Shown here: positions 35,399-46,072 of the stretch, piece after piece | Layout of the letters: each line of letters starts with the position of its first letter | Position numbering within the stretch: position 1 is the stretch's first letter | Origin: Phorcus lineatus | Lineage: Eukaryota; Mollusca; Gastropoda; Trochida; Trochidae | DNA: 64,000 nt | Assembly (NCBI GenBank): GCA_921293015.1 | Contig: OV121090.1 | Span: forward strand, 2,046,001-2,110,000 | Direction of reading: 5' to 3' | Notes under the pieces: model-generated | The model's database searches: none | What the model saw: only the letters and a program-made list of their open reading frames with translations | Told to the model about the DNA's origin: nothing | Program-made: the position numbers and the translations under genes

Positions 35399-36075
35399 GT
35401 CATCGTGTAAACAAACGTCCTAAATTCCTCCAAATTTTATATTTCATATCGATTAGAAATTCTTTCATAAATAGCATTTTCTTGTGAACAACTACCCATG
35501 TGTAAATTGCAAACGCCTGTTCATTCGACCGATATCGCCTTAGGCATCTTCAACAAGCCAACGGTCAGTGATTACGTCACCTTATATATTCGGCCTTTCA
35601 ATCGCTCATAACATTCATTAAGCTGTTACCACAATCAGCTCCCTTTGTTCAACATCCAGCATGTGGCATGCAAAACCAGTTGCGTAGCAATATGTTGGGT
35701 GTTGTTATATAACACCTATGTGCTTAAATACGTAGAGCGATTCTCTCTCTTCAGACTCCCGTTAGATTTCCATTAGACTCAACACAGGTCGCCAGACTGG
35801 CTGTCGGACCTGCCTGTGCACCTTTCCTGTAAGCCACTATGTAGCTCTGCCTTTGTACACCCCAGCCTGGACACAGTTTGGAGTTGAGTCTCCACGACAG
35901 AGTTTGGGGAATAACTCTGTCGTGTACTCCAAATTGTGACTGTACAACCGGCTCGGGGATGACCTTTATAACATGATCCATCAACGCCAAATAAAAGAAA
36001 TGGTCGACCACAAACAACAGTCTCCAGTCTTCTTCTTGAATTCATCTTCCCTTGTCTCCGAGGTTCCACTTTCAA
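35399..36075 (-). mobile_element. 677-bp LTR-like element inserted in LINE C (copy 1)
   Basis: Flanked by ACTATT on both sides (35393-35398 and 36076-36081); removing it with one copy restores the LINE frame STVTI|NTGAPQG. It has no ORF with a known domain. It contains a hairpin (ggagtacacgacagagtt... with its complement, about 35885-35950), a TATA-like aatatataagg and ggcgatatcggtcgaatgaa near its 3' end. The size and TATA fit a solo LTR, but ends are not clean TG...CA, so the class is open. A second copy lies at 55850-56527. Confidence 0.7.
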
Positions 36076-36245
36076 AATAGTAACAGTTGAAGAATGACAA
36101 TTATTGACACGAACTGATTGTGACCTGTTTGTTAGAAAATCACTTATCCATTTTATCAAAGAGGGGTCGACACTCATGTTTACAAGCTTGCGGACAAGAT
36201 ATCGAAAATATCCGTTGACTTTATTATGCCGAGAACACTATCCAT
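36076..36245 (-). pseudogene. LINE C, upstream RT fragment
   Basis: Minus-strand frame VDPSLIKWISDFLTNRSQSV then RVNNCHSSTVTI is the RT stretch that precedes the NTGAPQG motif now found at 35392. A degenerate frame upstream (KVNGYFRYLVRKL) suggests the fragment extends to about 36245. It is 5'-truncated there. Confidence 0.8.
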
Positions 36246-36249
36246 TGTA

Positions 36250-39200
36250 TGATAAACACAGTTATTGCGTGGGTCAACTTATCAATAAATAGGGATGAAC
36301 GACATTGCTCAGCTAATAAATGTATTTGTCGATTCTGTGTTTTTGGAATTCTCTTAACGTACGTCACCCCAGAAGACCAATGGGCGAGATTCTCTATTCA
36401 GATAGTAAATCTAAACACTTGTTACATTATTTGTGTGATCAACATTACCTTTGAGGAAAAGGCTTAATTCTTGAAAGAATACAACCAATCCATTCAGCTT
36501 ACAGCGGAAAAGGGTTGTCAAATAAAAATCCTACGTAAACTATACAATCATAAGGACAGACCTGAAAACTTTCAAGAATGTTTACAATTTCTTACGTGGG
36601 TGGCGGGCGTGTCAACTTGAGTTTAAACTTGAAAATTTATAAAATAGGTTTAGATTATTCATTCAGTCTCCTCCCGTAGCTGCTTAGATAAAGTAAGTAG
36701 AATTTTCTTTTGTTCACACCATTGAATATTACTTTCAAACTGTGGTATAAATATGTGTATACATTGTACGGCCTCGCTAGCTAGTTTAAACTAGATGTCA
36801 TGTTATATCAAACGAATTGAGACATCCGTAAATACAAATTCCCTCACAGGATGTATAACATTTGGGCCACATTTAGCTAGGCTGAAACGGTTCACAGCTT
36901 CATTTCTCCGTTTACATAATTTAACCACTTAGGTGACCAAATCTCAAGGGTAACATGAAACGAAACGAAAAAGCTAGACTAGGTGATTTGTTGGTTGTAT
37001 TAATAGGCTGAAAACGGATTAGTCTACAATCGAACATATATTAAATGGTACGCTGATATAAATATCAATTGAAAAGAATTTGATCGAAATGCTTTCAAGC
37101 GAAACTATACTGCACAGTTCTGGGAAATCCGTTCTATTTTTAGCAGTGACTGCGCCCTTGAGAGTGACACATCGCCAAAAGGTGTTGCGCGAGATAGTGT
37201 TCGAAATCGAGGTGAGTTATAGTGCTCATGAAGGTTATAGCTTATATAACAGGATTTTTTCTAATACTATATTCCTTTCACGTGTCCATGCACAAGTAAT
37301 ATTTCCACATGTTTATGGTTTTTACTCGTTGATTCAATTTATAATTATTTTCGTTTTTAACTTTCGTTTTTTTAAAATGGATTCAAAATTTCAAATTACA
37401 ACAGAAAGATGCACATGTAGTTGTCGAACGTAATCATTTGTTTCTTTATGTGAGTTTACAGATAGAAATAGTCTCCTGTAAATGGAGCTATTGCACGGTT
37501 GGATTGGCATACAAAACCAGGAAGAATTTTAGATAATGTAACTAATTCAATTTATCTACCCTTAATTGTTATGCAGCTGGAAAATCCAGAAAGCAACACA
37601 AATCCTCCTTCTGTTTCTTAGAAGTTATAGCTAATCTTCAGATTTCCCTTTCTCCTTTTCCAAATAAGCTGAAAGCTCTAGATCTAACTTCACCACGTAC
37701 TTTGACCCACTCAGACTGCACTGAGATTAGATACCGTATTTCCTTAATTACACGCCGGGCGTCTGTTGTTTTCAAACGGTCTACACCATAGGCGTCTATT
37801 TGAGGCAGGCTTCTATTTAAGCCATATGCAAGGGCGTCTATTTAAGGCAGGCGTGTAATTAAGGAAATACGGTACACAACGCTGTGCACCCGTCAGGACA
37901 AACGTACGCTGAATTATAACAAAGGGCTGGTTATAATGATTCAGCTAGATTTTAACGGGTGAGGCGTAAATCCTATGAGAGAGAAATATTTTTAGTTTTT
38001 AATTCTTCGCCAATGACTCCCAACTACTGAGGGCAGAATATTTCAACCGTAACCCAAACCCGGAAGTAAAAAAGTCACTTGAAAAGAAGAAGTTTTACTC
38101 TTGAGAAGCTCTTATCGTTGACTTGGCGACCCTCCAACTGGGGCTCACAATATCATATAGCAACAGAGACGACATTGGATGGCCAATAGTATTTGAACTA
38201 TATTTCTGTATTTCGAACCTCTGGGGAAAGCCATATGTATGGTTGATTGTAGAGGAAGGGGGGGGGGGGGGGGGGATCTATGCCATTGTTGTGTATATTT
38301 TATAGCCCAAAGTGTATACATAGCTGATGTATTCCTTACTGTATGAAGGGAAGTGTAAAGTTAGATTTAGTTAGCTGAACAAACATCATGTGACGTGAGA
38401 TCTCTTTTCGGCCTCCAAAATACATGTTAAGACTTGATAAGGTAATATTAAACGATATCTCGTGTAATAAGATTTATTAAACTACTGTGTTACACTAAGA
38501 TTGTAAAGGGCAGATAGAAGTGGCTTACATAAAAGAAAAACAGTTCTGGAAACAACTTCCTTATTGCTTTAATGTACGAAATTTCGGAAAATATGCTAAA
38601 GTTTTCCTTGTGTGCTTGCTTGATATCGCAATTCTAAGTGACGTTTAATCAAAATTTAAAAAAATAATCTGTCATCTTGAATATCAAACGCAATAATTTC
38701 TTACCTATTTTTATCCAGACCTCAATGAACGGAGAAATAACATTTCTTTGGGAGGTGTTTCCTTGTCTAGATAAAGACCGAATCTATTACCTTCCCGCGT
38801 TATGCATGTTCGAAAAGAGTTAGCCTTGATGGGTTTTACTACGATTACTTTAGACCCGCTTCCTTGTGTATTGTGGTTGATTTCCAACATTACCAACATA
38901 TATAGTATAGTAGTCTTGAATCTTCGGTTTAGGGTGTTCCATGTCGTATATCAGCCATCTTCTCCCGCAAGGCTTTGAATTGTATCAGTATCTATCACTG
39001 GCAAAATTAAACCTTGCTACTAACCAGTCAAAATTCTTATTTTGAATGCAGCGCCCTCTTCGAAAAGTTGCAATTCTCATAAAATTTCTTATTGGACTAT
39101 CAAGATCCGTCGCAGCAGCCTTGGCTAGAAGCACAGAAACGTACGGGAAATGCGGCAAGGCTTATCTAAGCAAGTCATCGGGGCTGGTGTAAGAATTGGC

Positions 39201-40550
39201 CAAGCGTGGGAAGATGTACATTGGCAAAACTAGCTCAGGATATCACTTTTTATTAATAATAATAATATAATAGTATATTGCAGTGTCATGTGTTACATAT
39301 ACAAATAATAAAATCTTTATTACCACATTTCTAGTAAAATCCACTAAGTAGGCTTACCAACAGTTTGAGTTCTTATTACGAACAAAGGTTTTACCAACTG
39401 TTTAAATTTAACGACAATATTATCTTTCAACCGTCAGTAAGACCTACAAACTTTCTCCAAATCCTTTTCATTTCAACTTGTTTTTGGTGTGCTTCTAAAA
39501 ACAATTTTCATTTACGATTACATAGGAGCGAAAGCTGGATTGTAGCTCGCAAACATTCGCACTTTAGTCAGACACTTTATCATTACAGCATAGAGGGCTG
39601 CGGTTAAGAATTCGATTTACGGTTGTGTTTCATTCTATCTTGTGTAGGAGGAGAGAATATTTTGTACATTTAAAATTGTGTACTCAAATCACCTCCCTAA
39701 TGGCTTTGTATTCAAGCCCAATTACCATGCCTTTATTTTATCATCACTTCGTCAAGTGTTGGTGATATATTCTTTGAATTCTCTTTAAGTTTAGACCATA
39801 TCGACCAGACCAATGAGCAATGTTTCACCCTAAAATTCCAGTGAACGCATTTCATGAAATATCTCATTTACCATTTCCATCATGACAAAAATATTTAGAA
39901 AACTTTCTTCTCGCTCACCGATGACTATCACATTTCCATGTTTATAAACGATTAAGGATACATATAAGCTATGCTTCTGCATATACACAGTGCTCATTAT
40001 CTTCCAGGTTGCCGCATCGCCACTGGAACAAGGAACAACAGCTTCAACCAAGGGAGGCAGTTATTCTTCAATCCAGAGTGTGTTCCAGAAGCAGTAGATT
40101 GTCAACGAATGTTGTAGAAGGTAGAAGCTAATCCTGCAGTTTCTAGAGCGTCTTTCTTATCGTTTCCGTTTATTTCCTCCTCTGCATCAAAGTGACTTAT
40201 ATCTTTTAATGGTGCCATAAATGCTATTTTCAAGTTTGAAGTTATACGGTCAAGTCTTTATTGTTAACAACTGTTGAGAAAACATTTCATTATAGAAGTA
40301 CTTCTATAAATTTATTGAAACAAACCTTCCCCATTACGAACATCTTCAGAATAATCGCTTATGCAAAGCAAATAAATACCATGTTAGAGACGAATTCTCA
40401 CTCATCTGGCTCGTGTGAAAGGTTGACATTGGCAACGTTCTTTGATTGCTCTTTAAAAGTAGGATAGTAAAAGGAGAATGACTTATTCCCTATCGCAGAT
40501 CGCGGGTATATTTGGTAACGTGAACGCACAAACGTTCGAATTGTAACAAT
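36250..40550. other. Intergenic, no gene seen
   Basis: Mostly AT-rich unique-looking DNA. It holds a 143-bp MITE (37732-37874) and a poly(G) run (about 38257-38275). The ORF at 37080-37433 has no recognisable domain. Confidence 0.4.
37732..37874. mobile_element. 143-bp MITE, TACCGTATTTCC termini
   Basis: Perfect terminal inverted repeat TACCGTATTTCCTTAATTAC with its complement at the right end; GGCGT follows inside both ends. Internal short repeats are of the type gcgtctattt.aggcagg. The terminal TA could be a Tc1/mariner-type target duplication. Confidence 0.85.
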
Positions 40551-40554
40551 TTCA

Positions 40555-40709
40555 CTTTGCTTGATCTTAGCGGTGCCTTCGACACAGTCAACTACCAAAG
40601 ACCCCAGGTAGACTGGAGACTGAGTTTGGAGTTAGGCACTGTGCTCTCGCTTGGTTCACATCCTATCTGCAAGACAGAATTCAGACTGTAGTAGCTGATA
40701 ATGCTTATC
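40555..40709 (+). pseudogene. LINE A, part 1 (RT motif A region)
   Basis: LLDLSGAFDTVNYQ followed, after a frameshift, by LETEFGVRHCALAWFTSYLQ and DRIQTVVADNAY, a LINE RT segment. It is interrupted at 40709 by LINE B; CTGATAATGCTTATC (40695-40709) is duplicated at 41285-41299. Confidence 0.82.
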
Positions 40710-41284
40710 CTATTCCTAAACAACTTTAACTTAGACTCTCTGACAATCTTTACCAAGACTGGCACGCCTCACTGGACTCTTCCTCAAAATGTGAATATTA
40801 TCATCAGTATAAGTCTCTACTCAATGTTGAATCATACATAAGGAATGACATTCCGCAATATTTAAAATATTTCATATCAAAGTTTAGATGTAATAATTTT
40901 AGACTGAAAGTTGAAATTGGAAGAGACAGTAATATACCCCATGAAGAAAGATACTGTGATTATTGTTTAAAGAATAATTTTAAAACTGTAGAAAATGAAT
41001 ATCATGTGCTTTTGAAATGTGAAAAATACTCTCTACTCAGGAAAAAATATCTTCCAGCTCGCTTCACGGACTATCCAACAGTTAGCAAATTCACTGACTT
41101 GATGAAGACTACCGATAAAGAAACAATTTACAAACTTGGACTATATTTATCTAAAGTATACAATTTTAAAGCGTCTACAGAAACTTAAATTAATGCATGC
41201 AGGATAATAATATTTGAATTTGCCATGTATTATGGGCCTATGGCCTCGTTACCGAATAAATTTGTCTGTCTGTCTGTCAGTCAG
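40710..41284 (+). mobile_element. LINE B, 5'-truncated, inserted into LINE A
   Basis: 575 bp that carries the C-terminal part of a LINE ORF2 (YCDYCLKNN...EYHVLLKCEKYSLLRKKYLP, ORF tail to about 41188), a short 3' UTR with gggcctatggcctcg, AATAAA and a (TGTC)n tail. Bounded by a 15-bp direct repeat, the signature of target-primed reverse transcription. Related to the LINE at 10601-11592. Confidence 0.9.
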
Positions 41285-41818
41285 TCTGATAATGCTTATC
41301 AGATGCAGTTCAACTTGCTCATGGGGTTCCATGGGGTTCAGTGCTTGGTCCCGTTTTGTCACTCTACACAGTCCAACTGACTAACGTTATAGACAAACTT
41401 AACCATCATCTGTATGCTGACGACGTTCAGTTGTGGACCCTATTCCAACCAGATCCTATCTCAGCTGCTTCAGCGGGAGTCTGGCATCGGATGGCTTTTC
41501 TTCTTTAGAGTCAAAATTGAATACAAACGTTCTGAAACTAAATGGAGACAAGACGGAGTCCTTTCTTCTTGGCCAACCTGCAAAGCGGAACAATTGCAAC
41601 ATGTCAGGTATCTGTTTGCAACACAGTCGTCCCACTTTCTTCCACCGATCTCGGTGTAATCATCGCTCAAGATCATATCAAGCACATTGTCAAGAAATGT
41701 AACATCCATCTATGGAATATAGGTAGAGTGAGACCATTCCTCACAGACAATGTGATGGCAACGCTGTGTCTGAGTCTTGTGATGTCCAGGATTGAATACT
41801 TTAATAGTCTCCTGGTGG
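41285..41818 (+). pseudogene. LINE A, part 2 (RT catalytic box to thumb)
   Basis: Frames carry LAHGVPWGSVLGPVL, HHLYADDVQLW (RT catalytic YADD), LNTNVLKLNGDKTE and VMATLCLSLVMSRIEYFNSL, in the order of jockey/CR1-type RTs, with several frameshifts. It is interrupted after SLLVG by the MULE at 41819. Confidence 0.85.
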
Positions 41819-42029
41819 GGGTGCAAGCTAAAACGGAACCGTGAAAAAACGGCACCAAACTGCTTTGGCGAAAACGGAACCAAATTGGCGAAAACGGTAC
41901 GTTTTTTTACTGGCGAAAACGGAACCATTGATGGCGAAAACGGAACCAAGAACAAGATGAAACGGAACCAAATTTTTTCATTTCTTTTATTCATCATAAC
42001 AAATTATTTTACAAATAATGTCGTTGATT
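41819..42029 (+). repeat. Left TIR of MULE
   Basis: Starts GGGTGCAAGCTAAAACGG, with repeated TGGCGAAAACGGAACCA motifs, and ends near aatgtcgttgatt. Complement of 44839-45048 with minor differences, mostly at the outermost ~15 bases. Confidence 0.9.
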
Positions 42030-42165
42030 CAACCCGTTACATAACTGTGTCCATAAATTGAAGTAACACAGTGGCACAAAATTCATGGCTTGTGTACAAA
42101 AAACAGTTAGCATGGCAAACATAACAAAACACGTTGCCATGCATGGGAAACTTGTCTGTCTGTGT

Positions 42166-44282
42166 TTATTCAACTGGAGCATGTAGTGTTGCACCTTTGG
42201 TGAGGAGTTCCGCCGCACTTATATCCCCGCGTCTGTACTGACGCCAGAGCGTGAACATCTCCTGCTGTCTGCGGTTGGACTGCTGACGGATGTAGCATCT
42301 CAGCTGACCATCTTGTACCATCAGCGTCTGGATCGGCAGCAAGGATGCCTCATCGTACAGGGCTGAGAGAAGCCTGTACAAGCCAAGTGACTGCTCTGAC
42401 ACTCTGGCGTTGATCCTTCGATGCCAACCTGTAATATACATATATATATTTATTGCAACATTTAACCAATAGATTTATCTGTTAAGTGAAGGTTGCAACA
42501 TGTGTATCAACGGTAGCTTTATTGGTAAGTTTATGCAGCTATATTATGCAATCTATATCACTTCAATGAACATACCTTCGACGTGGTTGTTGGTCCTCAC
42601 AGTGATGTTGTAGATCGACCAAGTTAGAGGATTAAACATTGCATGGTCGATCCACTGTCTCCTGAAGTACCGGATGAGTCGTGCGATGTTGGTTTCTGGT
42701 GTCACTCTGGCTTTGATGGTTTCAAACACTCGGATAATGTCACCAGCTGGCAAAAATGGGAGAGCCATAAGTTTCTTTCCAAACTTGTGGAAGGCTTGAT
42801 CCTTCCTGTACGCAACCTGCAAAACCATAAATGTTTTGAGAGTTTTATTACAAGAGATGTTGAGTGTAAAAATATAGCAATAGAAAAACATGTGGATATT
42901 TATAGATAGAGGTTTATCTAAGTAAGTATAAAAGGCGTTTCTATCTCCCCAAGCCCTGTTTCCTGAATCTTCGAGTAGGGAACGGAAGACAATGAGGTAA
43001 TCTGAGGTCCGACGCCGTGACATGATCACAAAAACCAAAGGCAACATTTTCATGTCAGTACCAGACCGCACAAAAGCATGAATAGATAGAAGTTGATGGA
43101 AAGGTTCTTTGACAATCTAAAAGTTCCATCCATAAACCAATGTCTACTCGCACTTAAGATACGTAGTTGCTGGTCCGTAGCTAGAATGATATGCCGTTGA
43201 CCTTTGTGACTTATGTCAGCCTGAAGAAAGCCCTCCGGCAGAAAGTCTTCCGCGAGCTAGAAAGAAAATAAATATGAACATGTAAAATTGTATATAAATT
43301 GGTATAAAATTCTTTGTGTTTTTCAATGATAAATTGAATGACGATAACATAATTCTCTCTCTCCAATATTGCAAAAAAATACAATACCTGAGGTCAGGTC
43401 CTTGGGTCGCAGCTTTTCACGTGTCCGGTTGGCCATCCGAGATAGCGTAGAGGGTGTGGTTTACATCTACAAACTTCCTCAACTATCTGGCTTCCTGCAG
43501 TGAAGATGTTAGCCACAGCCTTCTTCTTCACCTGTTGGTAGAACAAATATCATGACGCCCTATTCTTTTGATAAACTATTTATTCAAATGATATTTCTAC
43601 AATAAAGAAGTTGTTTCCAATAAAATAGCTACTGTTTTGTTACATCATCGTAAGCTACCCTCAGGCACTAAACAGATCATCGAATACTGCCCTCAGACAA
43701 TCGACAGTTCAAAAGTTGGTCCTATGCGGCGATTTTATTTTTGTTTTGTTAATTACAAACAATTGCCACGTTAATTACCTCAACTCGCACTCTGACAGCA
43801 GTCAACTTGCCGGGCTCAGGTGGGTGACAGTGTCTGTGTTTGCCCTCTGTATAACTGTCTGTTGTCTGTATCACTGAGGCAGTGTGAATCTGTGTTAAAT
43901 TTACTGTTTTATAGTCGTTTTAGTAATAATTTTACTATGCTATAACTGAGTGTCATCCGTACCACTCGTTAACATCAACGTCTTCAGGAAGTGATGCTTG
44001 AGAGATGTTTATGTCCGACAGGTCTGGGACGCGGTCTTCGGGTGGGCACTGAACAACGTCGTCGTCTGTAGCCATGGATACGTTGAAAGTAACGTCATTG
44101 AGAAACTGATCTTTGGGGTCAGAGGTCCTACATCTGGGACACTTCAATCTGACTGCACCTCTGTTCGTAGTCGTATCTATGTCAGTATCGCATATACTGT
44201 GCGTAAGCTGGTCACAATTATCACACGAAACGGCAAGTTGGTTTCTTCGTACTGTTCTGCTGCACACCACATATGTAGCCAT
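42166..44282 (-). pseudogene. MULE transposase gene with PHD-like and FLYWCH-derived parts, probably defective
   Basis: Minus-strand blocks in order: PHD/zinc region (44282-43953), a FLYWCH-tail exon (about 43880-43780, EGKHRHCHPPEPGKLTAVRV), VKKKAVANIFTAGSQIVEEV (about 43530), the DDE-type core start HWFMDGTFRLSK, then after a one-base shift EPFHQLLSIHAFVRSGTDMK and LPLVFVIMSRRRTSDY, LIRYFRRQWIDHAMFNPLTW, and RTNNHVEG joined over an intron (42574 to about 42432) to GWHRRINARV. These are hallmarks of animal MULE transposases. The frameshift at about 43118 and the missing FLYWCH N-half suggest a dead copy, although undetected splicing could explain part of this. Confidence 0.85.
43953..44282 (-). 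CDS. PHD-like N-terminal exon of MULE protein
   Basis: 109 codons (MATYVVCSRTVRRNQLAVSC...). Spaced Cys/His: VCSRTV, SCDNCDQLTHSIC, LKCPRC, as in a PHD-type zinc finger. An acidic tail (DVVQCPPEDRVPD, LPEDVDVNEWYG) follows. The stop at 43953 means it is either a separate short protein or is spliced to the downstream transposase exons. Confidence 0.6.
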   Translation of the reverse strand: MATYVVCSRTVRRNQLAVSCDNCDQLTHSICDTDIDTTTNRGAVRLKCPRCRTSDPKDQFLNDVTFNVSMATDDDVVQCPPEDRVPDLSDINISQASLPEDVDVNEWYG

Positions 44283-44838
44283 CGTAAGACGGACACCCTG
44301 GCATTTTATACACTTTGTTACTCTGACACTGAGTTACTTGGGAGCAATGAGAGTTCATCTACTTGGACATCGGGAAATGACATTGAGTCAAAAAGACGAG
44401 GTTGAGTTCATCCTGTTATTGTCTATTGTTCTGATACACGCGCTGATTAACAACCTGTTTTTAAAACAATAACCTGTTTTAATTGAAGCTATCCTTTACT
44501 ACTTACTAATCATTTCGATGTTACTATTTATCATTATAACCAATTTGTATAACCAATGCATATTATTATACAATATACATCAATCCACATCCTTCAATTC
44601 TTTTTTTCTTTTTTAAAATCGAAACATTTGGTTTATGTCTTACAGGTTTCTATTTCCCAAAATAGAACCACATACTGCTTTGGAATTAAACAGGAATAAA
44701 CATGCCACGTTAAATATACAGTACATGTATCTTAAACAGATTAAAACGACAAATATAGTAACTTTTCCCTGAAACATCAATGAATATATATAACAATAAC
44801 CATTATGATAATATAATATAATATAATAAAGATGCTAA

Positions 44839-45048
44839 ATCAACGACATTATTCCCAAAATAATTTGTTATGATGAATAAAAGAAATGAAAAAAATTGGT
44901 TCCGTTTCATCTTGTCCTTGGTTCCGTTTTCGCCATCAATGGTTCCGTTTTCGCCAGTAAAAAACGGTGCCGTTTTCGCCAATTTGGTTCCGTTTTCGCC
45001 AAAGCAGTTTGGTGCCGTTTTTTCACGATTCCGTTTTCGCCATAACCC
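44839..45048 (-). repeat. Right TIR of MULE
   Basis: Complement of the left TIR, ending in TTCGCCATAACCC. Long ORFs read through both TIRs because the subrepeats have no stops; they are not genes. Confidence 0.9.
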
Positions 45049-45495
45049 CCTGGTGGGATCTGCAGTCTGCATCACAGATCAACTTCAGCGTGTCCAGAAC
45101 ACTGCTCAATCACAACTCTCACTCAAAGACACAACCACATCTCTCCTGTTCGTAAAGACCTCCACTGGCTGCCAGTCCAGTACAGGATCCCTTCAAGCTC
45201 CTCTGTCTCGCCTTTCAGTACAGGACTCGCACAGCTCCAGGATACCTATCAGGACTACTCCAGTCCTACCTCCCTACCAGATCACTACGCTCAGAAAAAA
45301 CAGATCCTTTTCGTCATACCAAAATTGAAACTTGCAAACTTGGCAACGCTCATTTTCCTTTGCCGCTGCAAAAGAATAGAATGCTCTTCCACAAAATATT
45401 CGTTTTTGTGCTAACTATCAGACTTTCAAACGCCTCAAACACACTTTTTTCTCTGGTCTACGAGAAATGTATAATATTTCCTATTCGACGTAACA
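45049..45495 (+). pseudogene. LINE A, part 3 (ORF2 C-terminus)
   Basis: Frames read CITDQLQRVQNTAQSQLSL, ISPVRKDLHWLPVQYRI, FAAAKE*NALPQNIR and TFKRLKHTFFSGL, the conserved LINE tail (LQRVQNAAARL..., LHWLPV..RI, WN.LP..IR, FK..LK..LF). It continues part 2 across the MULE. Stops and frameshifts show it is dead. Confidence 0.85.
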
Positions 45496-46072
45496 CATAT
45501 CGAAATATGCTCCGTCTATAGGTCGCGCTATAGTTCGGGGGAAGAACTCAAAACCTTTTGAGCTAGCTCAATGAAACTTGGTATGTAGATGAGTCAGTAG
45601 ATGTTTCTTTTTGGCCTCATCTTTTTTCTATTTGAAGCGAAGTTGTCGGGGTAATATAAATGAGCCCGGCCGTTCGTCCGTGTCTGCAGACTGTTCTATT
45701 CCGGAGTAGGACTAATTACTAAGAAACCAGCTCATTCAAACTTGTATATGGAATGATCATCACGTGTAGTTGTGCCTTGTTATTTTATTATTACAACTTC
45801 TTCCTACGTTTACCTTTGTCCGTTTCGATGGAAACACTTCCCAAACGTTTGTTTCCAGACAAGAACAAAAAGACCATAAGGCCTAACTACTGAAGTTTTG
45901 TTTACAATCATCACGTGCAGTAAATGCCTTCTTTAAATTTTGGCCGTTTCGATTGAAAATTATCTAGAATATACTCTTTTTTCATAATAATCAGCTCATT
46001 AAAAACTTAGTTTATGGAATAATAAGATTGTGAATTGGTGCCTTCGGGGAGTTTTAAACTTATTCCTCCTTT

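Larger units (their letters stand above)
41819..45048. mobile_element. Mutator-like (MULE) DNA transposon, 3.23 kb, inserted in LINE A
   Basis: Terminal inverted repeats of ~210 bp (41819-42029 and 44839-45048) bound a minus-strand transposase remnant. CCTGGTGG flanks both ends (41811-41818 and 45049-45056); counting the next G gives 9 bp, the usual MULE size. Excising the element with one duplication restores the LINE A frame RIEYFNSLLVG|SAVCITDQ. Each TIR contains four or more copies of GGCGAAAACGG, which may be transposase binding sites. Confidence 0.93.

Noticed and set aside
35399..36075. Hammerhead ribozyme in the LTR-like element
   Set aside because: I looked for the CTGANGA...GAAA core expected in retrozymes and Penelope-like terminal repeats and did not find it on either strand.
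37080..37433. 117-codon ORF
   Set aside because: No recognisable domain; weak start context; AT-rich tail. Not enough to call a gene.
41710..45328. ORFs rich in VPFSP-like repeats at 41710-41997 and the start of 44870-45328
   Set aside because: They are translations of MULE TIR subrepeats. Only the later part of the second ORF (after 45049) is LINE protein.
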